Assembly: GCA_023432985.1 (NCBI GenBank)
Contig: JAEZEQ010000006.1
Location: 1-15,235 of the forward strand
Length of the DNA: 15,235 nucleotides
Direction: 5' to 3'
DNA from: Bacteroidota bacterium
GTDB lineage: Bacteria > Bacteroidota > Bacteroidia > CAIKAF01
Below the pieces are notes generated by a model. The model saw nothing but the letters and a program-made list of their open reading frames with translations, made no database searches and had not been told where the DNA came from. A program made the translations under genes and the position numbers. Below are positions 13,741 to 15,235 of this stretch, piece after piece. Positions within the stretch are counted from its first letter, which is position 1. Each line of letters starts with the position of its first letter.

Positions 13741-15235
13741 ATGATGAACTCTACCAAATTTCGCTTTCCTGCATGGATTTGTGCATTTTTAGTGTTGTTC
13801 TCTCTGTCTGCCAATAGGGTATCAGCCCAGGCAGTGGTGACAGTAGGGACAGGCACAAGCACATCTTATCAAGTGCCCATTAACAACCTTTGGTATTATA
13901 GCTATACCCAACAAATCATCTTATCAACTGAAATCGGCATGGATGGATTGATTACCAATATTCGATTCCAGTACAATGGAGGAACCATGTCGTTAAATGA
14001 CCAATGGGTGGTTTATTTGGGTTATAAAAGTACCAATTCTTTTTCCGGAACCTCTGATTGGGTGCCTTTGGCAAACCTGACTCAGGTATTTGCCGGAACC
14101 ATTCCGACTCCATCGGGAAATGGGTTTACGGTGAACATACCATTGCAAAATCCATTTCCGTATAATATGGCAAATGGAAATTTGGTTATAGCTGTGGATG
14201 AAAACTCCCCAGACTATACTTATAATAGTACGATGTGGGTTGGGACTTCGGCATCCAACAGGTCACTGCATTATTACAGTGATTCCAATAATCCGAATCC
14301 TTCATCTCCGCCTTCGGGTTATCTTTTGAGTTATCACAGCAATATTCAGTTGGACATAGTTCCCAATACGCCTTGTGCTGGAACGCCTTTGCAAGGAATT
14401 ACAAATGGGCCGCCCAGTATTTGTTCCTCAGATGCAGGTTCTTACTCTGTATCCGGAGCAACCATTGCATCGGGTTTGGCGTATCAATGGCAAACATCTT
14501 CGAGTGGATTGCCGGGTACATGGAATAATATAGTAGGAGCTACAAATTCAATGTATACAGGAATAATTCCTGCTTCTACGAATATTCGTAGAAGAGATGT
14601 ATGTACCAATTCGAATGACACGACTTATTCTACGGCATTTTTTGTAAACGTGGATCCATGTGTTAACATGAGCAATGGATCTACGACCATGTGTGTCGGA
14701 ACATTTTTCGATAGTGGGGGATCTGCCGGTGCTTATGGCAATTCTGAAAATCTTCAATATACCATACATCCGCTTCCGGGCAATTATCTTCAAGTAACCT
14801 TTAATTCATTTAATGTAGAAACTTGTTGCGACCGTTTATATATTTACGATGGTCCCAATACTTCAGCGCCTTTGATTGGTACCTTTACTACTAATCCGGG
14901 TACTATTTTGGCAACATCTTCTTCAGGAAGTCTGACCTTTGTATTTACCTCCGATGGTTCGGTAAATTATTCAGGATGGGATGCCTCTATTTCTTGTGTA
15001 CCTATGCCAAATGATGAGGTGGAATTGGTTTCAATCGATTATCCGGCGGTTTCCAATTGTAGTTTTTCGAATTCACTTCAAATTACTCTTGCCAATAATG
15101 GATTGGATACACTAAGTTCGGCCATGATTTCTGTGTATACAGGCGGACTTACACAAAATATTCCATGGACAGGATCTCTAGCTCCGGGTGCTTCTCAGCA
15201 AGTAACCGTACCGGGTATTTTTTCTTATAACGATG
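13741..15235 (+). CDS. Large secreted multidomain protein with Ig-like and CUB domains (3' end outside window)
   Basis: An open frame with 498 complete codons and no stop before the window ends. Residues 1-30 are a signal peptide (FPAWICAFLVLFSLSA, cleavage after SAQ). Residues about 31-205 form an Asn/Ser/Gly-rich beta domain I cannot name (segments NIRFQYNGG, GNLVIAVDEN). Residues about 212-306 look like an Ig-like repeat (YQWQ at 248-251, then a later GIIPASTNIRRRDVCTN segment). Residues 307-419, bounded by cysteines, are a CUB domain: adjacent cysteines at 362-363, RLYIYDGPNTSAPLIG, then SLTFVFTSDGSVNYSGWDASISC. From about 425 a CARDB-like beta domain begins (VELVSIDYP, ITLANNGLDTLSS). 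This architecture is common in T9SS-secreted adhesins and surface proteins of the phylum; the sorting domain would lie beyond the window. ATG codons occur at both 13741 and 13744. Confidence 0.85.
   Translation, partial: MMNSTKFRFPAWICAFLVLFSLSANRVSAQAVVTVGTGTSTSYQVPINNLWYYSYTQQIILSTEIGMDGLITNIRFQYNGGTMSLNDQWVVYLGYKSTNSFSGTSDWVPLANLTQVFAGTIPTPSGNGFTVNIPLQNPFPYNMANGNLVIAVDENSPDYTYNSTMWVGTSASNRSLHYYSDSNNPNPSSPPSGYLLSYHSNIQLDIVPNTPCAGTPLQGITNGPPSICSSDAGSYSVSGATIASGLAYQWQTSSSGLPGTWNNIVGATNSMYTGIIPASTNIRRRDVCTNSNDTTYSTAFFVNVDPCVNMSNGSTTMCVGTFFDSGGSAGAYGNSENLQYTIHPLPGNYLQVTFNSFNVETCCDRLYIYDGPNTSAPLIGTFTTNPGTILATSSSGSLTFVFTSDGSVNYSGWDASISCVPMPNDEVELVSIDYPAVSNCSFSNSLQITLANNGLDTLSSAMISVYTGGLTQNIPWTGSLAPGASQQVTVPGIFSYND

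Noticed and set aside
14548..14793. 81-codon minus-strand frame inside the CUB-protein gene
   Set aside because: It is antisense to a continuous frame with a signal peptide and clear domains, and shows no start context or motifs of its own.

Overview
The window looks like chromosomal DNA of a free-living member of the Bacteroidota. The evidence is: a TonB-dependent receptor of the carboxypeptidase-regulatory-domain type, a secreted esterase ending in a type IX secretion (T9SS) sorting domain, a CUB-domain surface protein, start codons preceded by A-rich stretches rather than Shine-Dalgarno sites, and several sites matching the Bacteroidota sigma-factor -7 box (TAnnTTTG). No insertion sequence, phage gene, CRISPR array or sign of recent transfer is visible. 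The order within the phylum cannot be fixed from this sequence.

Layout. (1) 175-3629: a plus-strand set of TonB-dependent receptor, small periplasmic heavy-metal-associated (HMA) protein and purine nucleoside phosphorylase, closed by a strong intrinsic terminator at 3718-3754. The first two probably act together in metal (likely copper) handling. (2) 3761-6273: an alpha/beta hydrolase and an AMP-forming ligase 2 bp apart. The ligase closely resembles OleC, the beta-lactone synthetase of bacterial olefin and beta-lactone biosynthesis. The hydrolase sits where OleB would be expected, but has a cysteine at the nucleophile position and lacks the usual acid. No OleA or OleD gene is present. (3) 6278-7420, minus strand: a T9SS-exported PHB-depolymerase/feruloyl-esterase-like enzyme, convergent with the ligase. 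(4) 7529-7812, minus strand: tRNA-Ser(GCT), tRNA-Pro(TGG) and tRNA-Arg(TCT) behind one good promoter, with an intrinsic terminator between the Pro and Arg genes and another after Arg. (5) 7985-12204: a tightly packed oligopeptide/dipeptide-type ABC operon of lipoprotein binding protein and two permeases. Both permeases are larger than usual and no ATPase gene is present. (6) 12262-13602: purB, adenylosuccinate lyase. (7) 13741 to the window end: the N-terminal 498 codons of a large secreted multidomain protein with an Ig-like region and a CUB domain.

No intergenic gap exceeds about 300 bases. The most interesting unit is the hydrolase/OleC-like pair. The most interesting regulatory structure is the terminator inside the tRNA cluster. 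Identifications come from reading motifs and remembered family sequences; no database search was run.
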